Below, piece by piece: positions 25,392 to 34,295 of a stretch of DNA of 64,000 nt (its first letter is position 1; each line of letters opens with the position of its first letter). The notes beneath the pieces are model-generated. The model made no database searches, was not told where the DNA came from, and saw only the letters and a list, made by a program, of their open reading frames with translations. This DNA is from Streptomyces rishiriensis (lineage in GTDB: Bacteria; Actinomycetota; Actinomycetes; Streptomycetales; Streptomycetaceae). The stretch spans positions 62,001 through 126,000 of the forward strand of contig NZ_BEWA01000030.1 of NCBI RefSeq assembly GCF_003112535.1, read 5' to 3'. A program made the translations under genes and the position numbers.

Positions 25392-26156
25392 TCAGCGGAC
25401 CTCGGTGATCTCCGGTCCGCGCTGCAGCTGGCCCATGCCGCCGGAGAAGCGGGAGCTCTCGTCCTGCTGCTGGATGCCCTCGGGCACCATCTGCGCGTCG
25501 TTCGGCAGCTTGAGGACGATCGGGTCGCGAGGCGCCATCGGACCCTCGCCGCGCACCACGACCGTGTCGCGGAAGATCTGCTCCAGCAGACCCGCCGCCT
25601 GCGGCTGCACCGCACCCTGACCCGAGATCACCCCGCGCAGGAACCAGCGGGGGCCGTCCACGCCGACGAACCGCACGACATGGAAGCCGCTCGTGCCGTC
25701 GGGCAGCTGCACCGGCACCTGGGCCCGCAGCTCCCAGCCCAGCGGGCCCTCGACCTCGTCGACGATGCCGCCCTGCTGGGTGATGCCGGAGCCGATCTCC
25801 TCGCGCACCTCACCCCAGATGCCCTCGCGCTTGGGAGCGGCGAAGGCCTGCAGCTGGATGGCGCTGTCGCGCAGCACGACGGTCGCGGCGACGATCGCGT
25901 CACCGGCGACCTCGACCCGCAGCTCCATGCCATCGACCCCGGGCACGAAGAGCCCGCCGAGGTCGACACGGCCCTCAGCGGGGTCGCGCACCTCGGAGTC
26001 GTCCCAGGGCCCGTCGGGCCGCGGCTCCGGCTCGAGCCGCACGCGCTCGCGCTCGCCCTCTACGTCGTCCGCCTCAGCGTCGACACTGTCGACGACCTGC
26101 TCGGCCTCGCCGGCCGCGTCCTCGGCGGCACCCTTCTTCTTGCGACGTCCGAACAC
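25392..26156 (-). CDS. DUF3710 protein
   Basis: A 254-aa cytoplasmic protein of the actinobacterial DUF3710 family. GTG 26156 begins FGRRKKKG, followed by an acidic low-complexity stretch (about 10-60) and a globular domain with VDLGGLFVPGVDGMELRVEV, WGEVREEI and DGPRWFLRGVISGQGA segments. It ends just after dut on the same strand and is regularly found next to dut in actinomycetes. Function unknown. Confidence 0.85.
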   Translation of the reverse strand: MFGRRKKKGAAEDAAGEAEQVVDSVDAEADDVEGERERVRLEPEPRPDGPWDDSEVRDPAEGRVDLGGLFVPGVDGMELRVEVAGDAIVAATVVLRDSAIQLQAFAAPKREGIWGEVREEIGSGITQQGGIVDEVEGPLGWELRAQVPVQLPDGTSGFHVVRFVGVDGPRWFLRGVISGQGAVQPQAAGLLEQIFRDTVVVRGEGPMAPRDPIVLKLPNDAQMVPEGIQQQDESSRFSGGMGQLQRGPEITEVR

Positions 26157-26157
26157 G

Positions 26158-26709
26158 TCACTGTCCTTCCCGGTCGGATACGACCGAAGCGTATCGATTC
26201 CCACCCGTCGCGCCGCCCTCGGCGGCCTGACCGCTTGTACCGCTTGCACCGCCCACAGCGGCATGGCCGCCGGTGGACCCGAAGCCCCCTGCGGCCCGCG
26301 CCGATCCGGGAAGCTCCGCCACCTCCTGGAAGCGGACCCTCTCGACCTGCTGGACGACCAGTTGGGCAATCCGGTCGAAGCGCTCGAACCGCACGGACTC
26401 GTGCGGGTCGAGATTCACCACGATCACCTTGATCTCCCCACGGTACCCGGCATCAACCGTCCCCGGGGCATTCACGAGGGCGACGCCGCATCGGGCGGCC
26501 AGCCCCGAACGGGGGTGCACGAAGGCCGCGTACCCCTCGGGCAGGGCGATGGACACCCCCGTGGGCAGTACGGCCCGCTCCCCCGGCGCCAGTTCCCGGC
26601 TCCGAGTGGTGCGCAGATCGGCCCCCGCGTCCCCGGGGTGCTCGTACGCCGGAAGCGGTACGTCGGGGTCGACGCGCCGGATCAGGACGTTCAGCGCGTC
26701 ACGGCTCAC
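26158..26709 (-). CDS. dut: dUTP diphosphatase
   Basis: A 183-aa trimeric dUTPase that hydrolyses dUTP to dUMP and PPi. All five motifs are present: DAGADLRT (I), PRSGLAARCG (II), NAPGTVDAGYRGEIKV (III), RIAQLVVQ (IV) and RAAGGFGSTG (V). The tail is extended and Gly-rich. GTG 26709 overlaps the preceding thioesterase stop as GTGA, so the genes are coupled. Confidence 0.95.
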   Translation of the reverse strand: MSRDALNVLIRRVDPDVPLPAYEHPGDAGADLRTTRSRELAPGERAVLPTGVSIALPEGYAAFVHPRSGLAARCGVALVNAPGTVDAGYRGEIKVIVVNLDPHESVRFERFDRIAQLVVQQVERVRFQEVAELPGSARAAGGFGSTGGHAAVGGASGTSGQAAEGGATGGNRYASVVSDREGQ

Positions 26710-27290
26710 GGGTTCACCTCGAAGGCGCGGGCGCGCCTGATCCGGTCCGGGTCGCTCATGGCGGCCCGGATCTCCTCCTCGCGGCCGTGATGCACGAAGT
26801 GCTCGACCGCGACCTCGACGAAGAGCGCCTGGGCGCGGACGGCGAGGGGTCCGTCGGGCCCGCCGATCCGGCCGGTGGCACTCGAGTAGATCTTGCGGCG
26901 GGCCACCGCCGTCACCTCGGCCTCCAGGTGGAGCGTGGCGCCGACGGGGACGGGCCGCACGAAGTCGGTCTCCAGCCGTCCGGTCACCGCGACCGTCCGC
27001 AGCAGCCAGTTCAGCGAGCCGAGCGTCTCGTCGAGAGCCGCCGCCAGGATCCCGCCGTGCGCGAGACCGGGCGCACCCTGGTGAGCGGGCTGCACGGTGA
27101 ACTCGGCGGTGACGCTCACCCCCTCGCCGGCCCGCGTCTCCAGGTGCAGCCCGTGAACCTGCCCGCCGCCACATCCGAAACAGTGTTCGTAGTGGGCGCC
27201 GAGAAGCTCACCGGGTGCGGGAGCGTCGGGGTGACGCACGGGTTTCACGGCGTCGGCCGGAGGCTCAAGAGCTGCGGAAGTACCACTCAC
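26706..27290 (-). CDS. PaaI-like hotdog-fold thioesterase
   Basis: About 194 aa. A CFGCGGGQ segment near the start of the domain is followed by the hotdog core (QGAPGLAHGGILAAALDETLG, with the Asp/Glu of the catalytic helix) and FVRPVPVGATLHLEAEV. It would hydrolyse an acyl-CoA thioester; the acyl group is unknown. GTG 27290 is chosen; the longer frame to 27350 is possible. It overlaps dut by 4 bases and diverges from DUF3093. Confidence 0.82.
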   Translation of the reverse strand: MSGTSAALEPPADAVKPVRHPDAPAPGELLGAHYEHCFGCGGGQVHGLHLETRAGEGVSVTAEFTVQPAHQGAPGLAHGGILAAALDETLGSLNWLLRTVAVTGRLETDFVRPVPVGATLHLEAEVTAVARRKIYSSATGRIGGPDGPLAVRAQALFVEVAVEHFVHHGREEEIRAAMSDPDRIRRARAFEVNP

Positions 27291-27348
27291 AGCCGCAGAC
27301 CTTACCCGCGCGTCCGTGATATCCGGACACCGTGCCAAGCTTGGCTCC

Positions 27349-27813
27349 ATGCAGCTCTCCGCCGCCCCTTACGAAGAACGCCTCACGGCCCCGCGCTCGT
27401 GGTGGTTCGTCTCGTTCCTGGTGGGCGTCTCCATGGCCCTGATCCTGTTGCCCTTCGGCACCCTGCCGTTGCTGGGCGGCCTGGTGGGCGGCACCGCCGT
27501 CGCGGCCGTCGTGGGCAGTTCCTACGGCTCCCTGCGCATCCGGGTCGTGGGCGACTCCCTCATCGCGGGCGAGGCGAAGATCCCGGTCGCCGCCCTGGGC
27601 GAGGCGGAGGTCCTGGACGCGGAGGAGGCGCGCGCCTGGCGCACCCACAAGGCGGACACCCGCGCCTTCCTGCTGCTGCGCTCGTACATCCCCACGGCCC
27701 TGAAGGTGGAGGTCACCGACCCGGACGACCCCACGCCCTACCTGTATCTGTCGACGCGGGAGCCGGAGCGCCTGGCGCAGGCCCTCGCGGCGGCACGGGA
27801 AGCGAAGGCGTAA
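27349..27813 (+). CDS. DUF3093 membrane protein
   Basis: A 154-aa protein of the actinobacterial DUF3093 family. It starts YEERLTAPRSWW, has two adjacent membrane helices (about 21-63) and a cytoplasmic PH-like region with EAEVLDAEEARAWRT and LRSYIPTALKVEV. It diverges from the thioesterase/dut operon, an arrangement common in Streptomyces. Role unknown. Confidence 0.85.
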   Translation: MQLSAAPYEERLTAPRSWWFVSFLVGVSMALILLPFGTLPLLGGLVGGTAVAAVVGSSYGSLRIRVVGDSLIAGEAKIPVAALGEAEVLDAEEARAWRTHKADTRAFLLLRSYIPTALKVEVTDPDDPTPYLYLSTREPERLAQALAAAREAKA

Positions 27814-27858
27814 CCGGGAACCCCGGCCGCCGTCGGCAGACCCGTGCGGCCCCGGACG

Positions 27859-28824
27859 TCAGCGGCCGGGCTCGTCGGGGATTCCGGGGATCCCGCGGAT
27901 TCCGGGGATCTCCTCCATGGTCAGCGGGTCCGCGGGCTTCTCCAGCGCCGGCAGTTCCCGCAGTTCCTCCCAGGGCACCTGCATCTTGCGCAGATCGGCC
28001 CGGACCTTCGCGGCGACCCTTCTGGTGTCCCGCCGGTTCATGACCGCGCCGACGAGGGCGCCCACCATGAAGGGCATCAGGTTCGGCAGGTCGCGGACCA
28101 TGCGCTTCATGATCTGCTGCCGCAGCTCGCGCTTCATCTGGCCGCCCAGGGCCGAGTTGATCGAGGACGGCTTCAGCACGTCGACTCCGCGTTCGCCCGA
28201 CCACGAGCGCAGATACGCGGTGCTGCGGTCCTTGAGGCTGCCCGCCGGCCGCAGGCCGTAGACCTCGTGGAGTTCGGCGATCAGCTTGAGTTCGATCGCC
28301 GCGACCCCCGTGATCTCCGCGGCCAGTTCGGTCGGCATCGCGGGCGGCACGGGCAGCATCGCCGCCGCACCGATGCCCGCGCCCACGGTGGACGTGGCGT
28401 TGGCCGCGCCGGTCACGAGTTTGTCCGCGATCTCTTCCGGCCCCAGACCGGGGAACTGCCGTCGAAGCGTCTGGAGGTCGCGTACGGGGACCCGGGGGGC
28501 GATGTCGATGATCCGGTCGGCCAGGTGCCCGAGGCCCGCCCTGGCCCGTTTGCCGCCCTGTCGGGCGCCTTCCCGGGCCAGGCCCGTGGCCTTGTCCCGG
28601 ATGACCGCCGCCCTCCGCCTTGCGACGGGGGCGGCGCTCTGCGCGGGCGCCGGGTGGTCATTCCGGTCCGCCGCGGGTTCGAGCGAGGCAGATCCCGCCG
28701 GGACTGCTCCCGTACCGGATGAGCCTCGCTCGTCGTCACGCACGCCGTGAGGGCCGTCGGACGGCCCTTTGTCCGTTCCCCGCAGGGGGAAGCGGCGCTT
28801 CCGGGGAGGGGTCGAGCCAGTCAC
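27859..28824 (-). CDS. Conserved protein resembling the EcsC family
   Basis: A 321-aa protein. The first 90 residues are Arg/Ala-rich and disordered. The core (about 110-285) includes ADKLVTGAANATSTVGAGIG, PPAMPTELAAEITGVAAIEL and LPNLMPFMVGALVGAVMNRR, resembling EcsC-family membrane-associated proteins. The C-terminus is a short Gly-Ile-Pro repeat encoded by near-repeated DNA at 27883-27914. The family assignment is tentative and the function unknown. Confidence 0.7.
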   Translation of the reverse strand: MTGSTPPRKRRFPLRGTDKGPSDGPHGVRDDERGSSGTGAVPAGSASLEPAADRNDHPAPAQSAAPVARRRAAVIRDKATGLAREGARQGGKRARAGLGHLADRIIDIAPRVPVRDLQTLRRQFPGLGPEEIADKLVTGAANATSTVGAGIGAAAMLPVPPAMPTELAAEITGVAAIELKLIAELHEVYGLRPAGSLKDRSTAYLRSWSGERGVDVLKPSSINSALGGQMKRELRQQIMKRMVRDLPNLMPFMVGALVGAVMNRRDTRRVAAKVRADLRKMQVPWEELRELPALEKPADPLTMEEIPGIRGIPGIPDEPGR

Positions 28825-28837
28825 GGCCGACCCCGCC

Positions 28838-29134
28838 TCAGTCGCAGTCGCGGCAGATCGGCTGGCCGTTCTTCTCCCGGGCCAGCTGGCTGCGGTGGTG
28901 CACCAGGAAGCAGCTCATGCAAGTGAACTCGTCCTGCTGCTTCGGCAGCACCCGGACGGCCAGCTCCTCGTTCGAGAGGTCTGCGCCGGGCAGTTCGAGA
29001 CCTTCGGCGGCCTCGAATTCGTCGACATCGACTGCGGAGGCGGACTTGTCGTTCCGCCTGGCCTTCAGCTCCTCAAGGCTGTCTGAGTCGACGTCGTCGT
29101 CGGTCTTGCGTGGGGTGTCGTAATCGGTAGCCAT
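28838..29134 (-). CDS. DUF4193 zinc-ribbon-like protein
   Basis: A 98-aa acidic protein of the DUF4193 family, conserved in Actinobacteria. It starts MATDYDTPRK, has the ELKARRNDK segment, and ends with two Cys pairs (CMSC and CRDC) that probably bind a metal. It lies immediately before the EcsC-like gene on the same strand. No function is established. Confidence 0.88.
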   Translation of the reverse strand: MATDYDTPRKTDDDVDSDSLEELKARRNDKSASAVDVDEFEAAEGLELPGADLSNEELAVRVLPKQQDEFTCMSCFLVHHRSQLAREKNGQPICRDCD

Positions 29135-29530
29135 TTCGCCTCTCCCCCTCTGGGTGTCTGCGGTGTCTCCAGCGCACGTAACGCGTGAGAGGCCGGACTT
29201 GTGCCCGCCTCGAGGCGGAGATTTTGCCTCACATCAAGGTCTGTTACTCAATCGACACCCAACCGAACTCCTCACGAGTGATCGGCTTGGATGGCGATCG
29301 GGACCGTACACGGTCCGAATGCCGCACTTCAAAGGCGTCTCACCGTGTACTTCCCGTGATCGGGACCCCCGAAAACCCGGATTTTCCGGGCTTTGCACGG
29401 GCCTTAATGATCACGGAGAGTAGATGGCCGGAAATTCGCCCCTGTGATCGATCACACATGGAGAGGCTGGTCGTAGGCCCGGAAAATTCCGCGCAAAGCG
29501 AACATCCCCGCGTGTGTCGGCGACATGGTC
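29135..29530. other. Intergenic region between DUF4193 gene and cutS
   Basis: About 396 bases. The DUF4193 promoter must lie on the left. A small hairpin CCCGGA-TTT-TCCGGG sits at 29376-29390, and a short palindrome TGATCGATCA near 29446. No convincing coding region is seen; short frames lack codon bias. Confidence 0.6.
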
Positions 29531-30772
29531 TCAGACAGGGAAGGTGACCCGCATCACGAGCCCACCCCCCTCGCGCGGCTCGGCCACGATATGGCCGCCG
29601 TGCGCCCGGGCCACGGACCGCACGATGGACAGACCGAGCCCGACCCCCTTGTCACTGCCCGTCCGCTCGGTACGCAGCCGACGGAACGGCTCGAACAGGT
29701 TGTCGATCTCATACGCCGGCACGACCGGGCCGGTGTTCGACACGACCAGAACCGCCTGGCCGTGCCGGACGTCGGTGGTCACCTCGACCCAGCCGTCCTC
29801 GGGCACGTTGTACCGCACGGCATTCTGCACGAGATTCAGCGCGATCCTCTCCAAAAGGACGCCATTGCCCTGAACGACCGCGGATTTCTGCTCACCGCGG
29901 ATCACCACCCCCTTGGCCGCCGCCTCCCCGTGCACCTGGTCGACGGCCTGCTCGGCGACCTCCGCGAGGTCCACCGGCTTGCGCTCGACGATCTGGTTGT
30001 CGCTGCGGGCGAGCAGCAGCAGGCCCTCTACGAGCTGCTCGCTGCGCTCGTTGGTCGCCAGCAGCGTCTTGCCCAGCTGCTGCAGCTCCACCGGCGCTCC
30101 CGGGTCGGAGAGATGCACCTCCAGCAGGGTGCGGTTGATCGCCAGCGGTGTTCTCAGCTCGTGCGAGGCGTTGCCCACGAAGCGCTGCTGGGCGGTGAAC
30201 GCGCGCTGCAGGCGCTCCAGCATGTCGTCGAAGGTGTCGGCCAGCTCCTTGAGCTCGTCGTCCGGGCCGTCCAGCTCGATACGACGGGACAGGTCCGAGC
30301 CCGCCACCGCGCGCGCGGTGCGGGTGATCCTGCCGAGCGGTGACAGCACGCGGCCGGCCATGGCGTAGCCGAAGGCGAAGGCGATGATCGCCAGGCCCAG
30401 GAGGGCGAGCAGGGAGCGGCTCAGCAGATCGTCGAGAGCGTGCTGGCGCTGGACGGCGTCGCACTGCTTGAGGAACGCGCTGAACTGCGCCTGGCTGGTC
30501 GCCGCGTCCAGCTGAGGGCACGTGGGGCTGCTGACGTCGTAGTCGCTCCCGGTCACCGTGAACGCCTGGCCGCTGCCTTCGTGGAGTGCCTGCGCCGCCA
30601 GCAGGTAGATGATCGACAGCAGCATGATGCCGGCGATCAGGAACATGCCGCCGTACAGCAGGGTCAGCCGTATGCGGATGGTCGGGCGGAGCCACGGAAA
30701 GGGCAGCTGCGGGCTCCGGGGGTCCCAGGTGGGCTTGGGGGGCGCCTGGGGCGGCGCGGGTGTCGATGCCAC
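29531..30772 (-). CDS. cutS: CutS sensor histidine kinase
   Basis: A 413-aa membrane kinase. The first helix (about 32-55) and second (about 110-135) enclose a short extracytoplasmic loop holding two Cys (SSPTCPQLD and FLKQCDAVQ). HAMP, the H-box GNASHELRTPLAINRTLLEV and the ATPase boxes (NLVQNAVRYN, GVGLGLSIVRSV) follow. The two loop Cys suggest sensing of extracytoplasmic redox or disulfide state (inference). GTG 30772 follows the cutR stop by 5 bases; length fits the known CutS. Partner of CutR. Confidence 0.92.
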   Translation of the reverse strand: MASTPAPPQAPPKPTWDPRSPQLPFPWLRPTIRIRLTLLYGGMFLIAGIMLLSIIYLLAAQALHEGSGQAFTVTGSDYDVSSPTCPQLDAATSQAQFSAFLKQCDAVQRQHALDDLLSRSLLALLGLAIIAFAFGYAMAGRVLSPLGRITRTARAVAGSDLSRRIELDGPDDELKELADTFDDMLERLQRAFTAQQRFVGNASHELRTPLAINRTLLEVHLSDPGAPVELQQLGKTLLATNERSEQLVEGLLLLARSDNQIVERKPVDLAEVAEQAVDQVHGEAAAKGVVIRGEQKSAVVQGNGVLLERIALNLVQNAVRYNVPEDGWVEVTTDVRHGQAVLVVSNTGPVVPAYEIDNLFEPFRRLRTERTGSDKGVGLGLSIVRSVARAHGGHIVAEPREGGGLVMRVTFPV

Positions 30773-30777
30773 GGCGG

Positions 30778-31431
30778 TCAGATCCGGTAACCCGAACCGG
30801 GGACCGTGACGATCACCGGCGGTTCGCCCAGCTTGCGGCGGAGCGTCATGACGGTCACGCGCACGACGTTGGTGAACGGGTCGGTGTTCTCGTCCCACGC
30901 CTTCTCCAGGAGCTGCTCCGCGGAGACCACGGCGCCCTCGCTGCGCATGAGCACCTCCAGGACGGCGAACTCCTTGGGCGCGAGCTGCACCTCCTTGCCG
31001 TCACGGAAGACCTCGCGGCGGTTGGGGTCGAGCTTGATGCCGGCCCGCTCCAGGACGGGCGGCAGCGGCACGCTGGTGCGCCGGCCGAGCGCGCGCACGC
31101 GGGCGATCAGCTCGCTGAAGGCGAAGGGCTTGGGGAGGTAGTCGTCGGCGCCGATCTCGAGGCCCTCGACCCGGTCGCTGACGTCGCCGGAGGCCGTGAG
31201 CATCAGCACGCGTGTGGGCATGCCGAGTTCGACGATCTTGCGGCAGACGTCGTCGCCGTGCACGAGGGGGAGGTCGCGGTCGAGGACGACCACGTCGTAG
31301 TCGTTGACGCCGATGCGCTCCAGGGCGGCCGCACCGTCGTACACGACGTCGACGGCCATGGCCTCCCGGCGCAGTCCGGTGGCCACCGCATCGGCGAGCA
31401 GTTGCTCGTCCTCGACGACGAGTACGCGCAC
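30778..31431 (-). CDS. cutR: CutR response regulator
   Basis: A 217-aa OmpR-type regulator. The receiver has VLVVEDEQLLADAV, the acceptor Asp in VVVLDRDLPLVHG and Lys in DYLPKPFAFSE. The DNA-binding domain ends VIVTVPGSGYRI. GTG 31431 with GGAAGGA upstream gives exactly the length of CutR from S. lividans, named after its effect on copper tolerance. It is the first gene of cutRS. Confidence 0.93.
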   Translation of the reverse strand: MRVLVVEDEQLLADAVATGLRREAMAVDVVYDGAAALERIGVNDYDVVVLDRDLPLVHGDDVCRKIVELGMPTRVLMLTASGDVSDRVEGLEIGADDYLPKPFAFSELIARVRALGRRTSVPLPPVLERAGIKLDPNRREVFRDGKEVQLAPKEFAVLEVLMRSEGAVVSAEQLLEKAWDENTDPFTNVVRVTVMTLRRKLGEPPVIVTVPGSGYRI

Positions 31432-31845
31432 GTCGCAGTCCTTCCTGTGTCCACCCGCGTAGCGTCCTTGGACGCACGCGGGCGGGGGTCTCGGTGAGTG
31501 TTGCGTCCATCCTGCCCTTTTCGGCCATAAGTCGGCGGTAAGACGGGTGGGCGGTACATGAAGGGCGGATGTGAGGCCCGGGAATGCGAGATTTTCTCGT
31601 CCGGTTGAGGTTTCCGCGGAAGGGAGCGAGGGGAGGACGGCTTTACATCCCGCGATCACCCTCTGCATGTGCCGCTGCACCATGTGGCACTCCGCGATCC
31701 GCTTGCCGCAGAGCGGGCGTGGGTGTCCGGCACCGTCGCCGCCCGGCAGGGCAGCGCTGGGCACCTGTGAGAGACGTGATCGCCCCTTCCCAACCCGGCA
31801 CACCCCCGTGCCACCGACCCACGACCCAGGACGAGGGGGCGCAGC
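31432..31845. other. Divergent promoter region of cutRS and a small gene
   Basis: About 414 bases between cutR (minus) and the 57-aa gene (plus). It must contain promoters for both. Frames crossing it (for instance 31584 onward) lack Streptomyces codon bias and are rejected. No operator was recognised. Confidence 0.55.
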
Positions 31846-32019
31846 ATGGACGCATTCACCGCAGGACTTCTGCAGCGCATAAGGGCGACCGAGACCGACC
31901 TGACGCGGGCTCGCGACGAGGGCGACGACTTCCTCGTCGAGGTGGAGCAGGCCGAGCTCGACGACCTGCGTCGCCTCGCCGCCGAGCACGGTGTGGAGGT
32001 CGGCGCGACGAGCGTCTAG
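31846..32019 (+). CDS. Small 57-aa acidic/helical protein
   Basis: ATG 31846 encodes 57 residues that are almost wholly helical and charged: MDAFTAGLLQRIRATETDL, then RARDEGDDFLVEVEQAELDD, then LRRLAAEHGVEV. Codon third positions are strongly G/C. AGGACGAGGGGG upstream may serve as ribosome binding site. A perfect terminator follows 15 bases after the stop, which supports a real gene. No family was recognised. Confidence 0.7.
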   Translation: MDAFTAGLLQRIRATETDLTRARDEGDDFLVEVEQAELDDLRRLAAEHGVEVGATSV

Positions 32020-32034
32020 CGGTAGGCGCGTACG

Positions 32035-32073
32035 CGGAGGGGCCCCGGCGAATCCAGCGCCGGGGCCCCTCCG
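32035..32073. terminator. Bidirectional terminator
   Basis: Perfect 16-bp stem (CGGAGGGGCCCCGGCG at 32035-32050 with its complement at 32058-32073) between the converging small gene and the inositol monophosphatase gene. Confidence 0.9.
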
Positions 32074-32103
32074 CGTGTCCGCGCGACGGCGGCCCGGCCG
32101 TGC

Positions 32104-32919
32104 TCAGTCGTGCCAGGCGCCGAAGTCCTCCAGCAGGCGCTGGAGGGGCTCGAAGACGCCCGGGGTGGCGGCGATCGCGAGATCGCGTCCGGGGCGCTCT
32201 GCGGGCCGTCCACCGGTCAGCGCGCCCGCTTCCCGGGCGATCAGGTCGCCCGCGGCGAGGTCCCAGGCGTGCAGACCGCGCTCGTAGTATCCGTCGAGCC
32301 TGCCGACGGCCACGTCGCACAGGTCGACGGCGGCCGAGCCGCTGCGCCGGATGTCCCTCAGCAGCGGGATCAGCCGCTGAGCGACGTCCGCCTGGTGGGC
32401 GCGGACCTCGGTGACGTAGTTGAAGCCGGTCGAGACCAGGGCCTGGTCGAGGGGGGCCGCCGCGCGGCAGGCCAGCACGCGCTCCCCTGCCCAGGCGCCG
32501 GTCCCCCGGGCGCCGCCGCCGCGCACGGCGTGGAACGTCTCGCCGCGCATGGGGATCTCGACGACGCCGACCACGGCCTCGCCGTCCTGCTCGGCCGCGA
32601 TGGAGACGGCCCACGTGGGCAGCCCGTAGAGGTAGTTGACCGTGCCGTCGAGGGGGTCGATCACCCAGCGGACGCCGCTGCTGCCCTCGCTGGAGGCGCC
32701 CTCCTCGCCGAGGAAGCCGTCGTCGGGGCGGCGGTCGGAGATCAGGCCGGTGATCAGCTTCTCGGCCGCGATGTCCATCTCGGTGACGATGTCGATGGGG
32801 CTGGACTTGGTGGCGGCGACCGCGAGGTCGGCCGGGCGGCCGTCGCGCAGGAGCTCACCGGCGCGGCGGGCGGCCTCCCGGGCGAGTGCGAGCAGTTCGG
32901 TGTGCAGGGGGTCGGTCAC
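32104..32919 (-). CDS. Inositol monophosphatase-family phosphatase
   Basis: A 271-aa Mg2+/Li+-sensitive phosphatase. The metal site is complete: GEEGASSEG, WVIDPLDGTVNYLYGLP (DPLDGT) and AWDLAAGDLIAREAG (WD near 218). A substrate of inositol phosphate or a related sugar phosphate is likely. GTG 32919 lies 8 bases after the ferrochelatase stop, so the two are cotranscribed. Confidence 0.9.
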   Translation of the reverse strand: MTDPLHTELLALAREAARRAGELLRDGRPADLAVAATKSSPIDIVTEMDIAAEKLITGLISDRRPDDGFLGEEGASSEGSSGVRWVIDPLDGTVNYLYGLPTWAVSIAAEQDGEAVVGVVEIPMRGETFHAVRGGGARGTGAWAGERVLACRAAAPLDQALVSTGFNYVTEVRAHQADVAQRLIPLLRDIRRSGSAAVDLCDVAVGRLDGYYERGLHAWDLAAGDLIAREAGALTGGRPAERPGRDLAIAATPGVFEPLQRLLEDFGAWHD

Positions 32920-32927
32920 GCCGTTCC

Positions 32928-34055
32928 TCACGCGTAGGGGCTGTCGGCGCCCGCGGCGGCGGGCTTGGGGGCGCGGGCGGGGCAGCATCCGACCGGGCAC
33001 AGGTGGTGGCTCGGCCCGAGCGCTCCGAGGGCGCACGGGGTGACGTCCAGGCCGCTCTCCACCGCGGCGCGCTCCAGGACGAGCTCGCGGATCGCGGCGG
33101 CGAAGCGGGGGTCGGCTCCGACGGTGGCGGACCGGCGCATGGGCAGGCCCAGCTCGCGCGCCTTGGCCTCGGCCTCCGTGTCGAGGTCGTAGAGGACCTC
33201 CATGTGGTCGGAGACGAAGCCGATGGGGGCGACGACGACCGCCGGGACGCCGGCCGCGTGCCGCTCCTCCAGGTGGTCGCAGATGTCCGGCTCCAGCCAG
33301 GGGATGTGCGGGGCGCCGGAGCGGGACTGGTAGACGAGCTGCCACGGGTGGTCCACGCCGGTGCGCTCGCGGACGGCGTCGGCGACCAGCCGCGCGGTCT
33401 CCAGATGCTGCTTCACGTACGCGCCGCCGTCGCCGTGGTCCTCGACGGGGCCGGAGGCGTCCGCGGCCGTGAGCGGGATGGAGTGGGTCGAGAAGGCCAG
33501 GTGCGCGCCGTCGCGGACGTCCTCGGGGAGGTCGGCGAGCGAGCGCAGCACGCCGTCGATCATGGGTTCCAGGAAGCCGGGGTGGTTGAAGTAGTGCCGC
33601 AGCTTATCGACCCGGGGCGGTGCGAGGCCCTCGGTCTCCAGCGCGGCCAGCGAGTCGGCGAGGTTCTCGCGGTACTGGCGGCAGCCGGAGTAGGAGGCGT
33701 AGGCGCTGGTGGCGAGGACGAGGACGCGGCGGCGGCCGTCGGCGGTCATCTCGCGCAGGGTGTCCGTGAGGTACGGGGCCCAGTTGCGGTTGCCCCAGTA
33801 GACCGGCAGGTCCAGGCCGTGGTCGGCGAAGTCCTTGCGCAGGGCGTCCAGCAGGGCGCGGTTCTGGTCGTTGATGGGGCTGACCCCGCCGAACAGGAAG
33901 TAGTGCTGCCCCACTTCCTTGAGGCGTTCCTTGGGGATGCCGCGCCCGCGCGTCACGTTCTCCAGGAACGGGACCACGTCGTCCGGGCCTTCCGGGCCGC
34001 CGAACGAGAGCAGGAGCAGGGCGTCGTAGGGGGTGGCATCGAGCGCGTCTGGCAT
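32928..34055 (-). CDS. hemH: Ferrochelatase (coproporphyrin type)
   Basis: A 375-aa chelatase inserting Fe2+ into the porphyrin ring; in Actinobacteria the substrate is coproporphyrin III and the enzyme is also called CpfC. Visible are LLLSFGGPEGPDDVVPFLEN, LPVYWGNRNWAPY, the catalytic His region AFSTHSIP and VVAPIGFVSDHMEVLYDLD. The C-terminal CALGALGPSHHLCPVGCCP cysteines are ligands of the actinobacterial [2Fe-2S] cluster. Its promoter faces the MFS gene across an iron-box-like palindrome. Confidence 0.93.
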   Translation of the reverse strand: MPDALDATPYDALLLLSFGGPEGPDDVVPFLENVTRGRGIPKERLKEVGQHYFLFGGVSPINDQNRALLDALRKDFADHGLDLPVYWGNRNWAPYLTDTLREMTADGRRRVLVLATSAYASYSGCRQYRENLADSLAALETEGLAPPRVDKLRHYFNHPGFLEPMIDGVLRSLADLPEDVRDGAHLAFSTHSIPLTAADASGPVEDHGDGGAYVKQHLETARLVADAVRERTGVDHPWQLVYQSRSGAPHIPWLEPDICDHLEERHAAGVPAVVVAPIGFVSDHMEVLYDLDTEAEAKARELGLPMRRSATVGADPRFAAAIRELVLERAAVESGLDVTPCALGALGPSHHLCPVGCCPARAPKPAAAGADSPYA

Positions 34056-34141
34056 GAGTCGATCCTGCCACCCGGCTCCGGCGGCCGGTAAACGGCGGGG
34101 GCCCGGCGCGCCCGGACGCGAACCCGGCTCCCGAGGGTGCG

Positions 34142-34155
34142 TTAGGGTTGCCTAA
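34142..34155. promoter_or_regulatory. Iron-box-like palindrome (possible DmdR/IdeR site)
   Basis: TTAGG-GTTG-CCTAA, a perfect 5-bp-arm palindrome in the 240-base gap between the divergent ferrochelatase and MFS genes. It resembles part of the 19-bp DtxR/DmdR consensus but is shorter, so the call is tentative. Confidence 0.35.
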
Positions 34156-34295
34156 GTTCGCTCGTCAGCTGTATGAGCTGTATTCACGCCTTACCGGTTC
34201 TGCCGGGCCCGTACGCCCCCGAGTCCTGCCGAGCCGCCTTCCCTCACGCCGCGCCGAGCCGTCACGCGCGCGTGACCGGACCACCGGAGACCCCT

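Noticed and set aside
31584..32414. Plus-strand frame over the cutR upstream region
   Set aside because: It crosses the 57-aa gene and its terminator in another frame and is Arg/Gly/Pro-rich, so it is a shadow.
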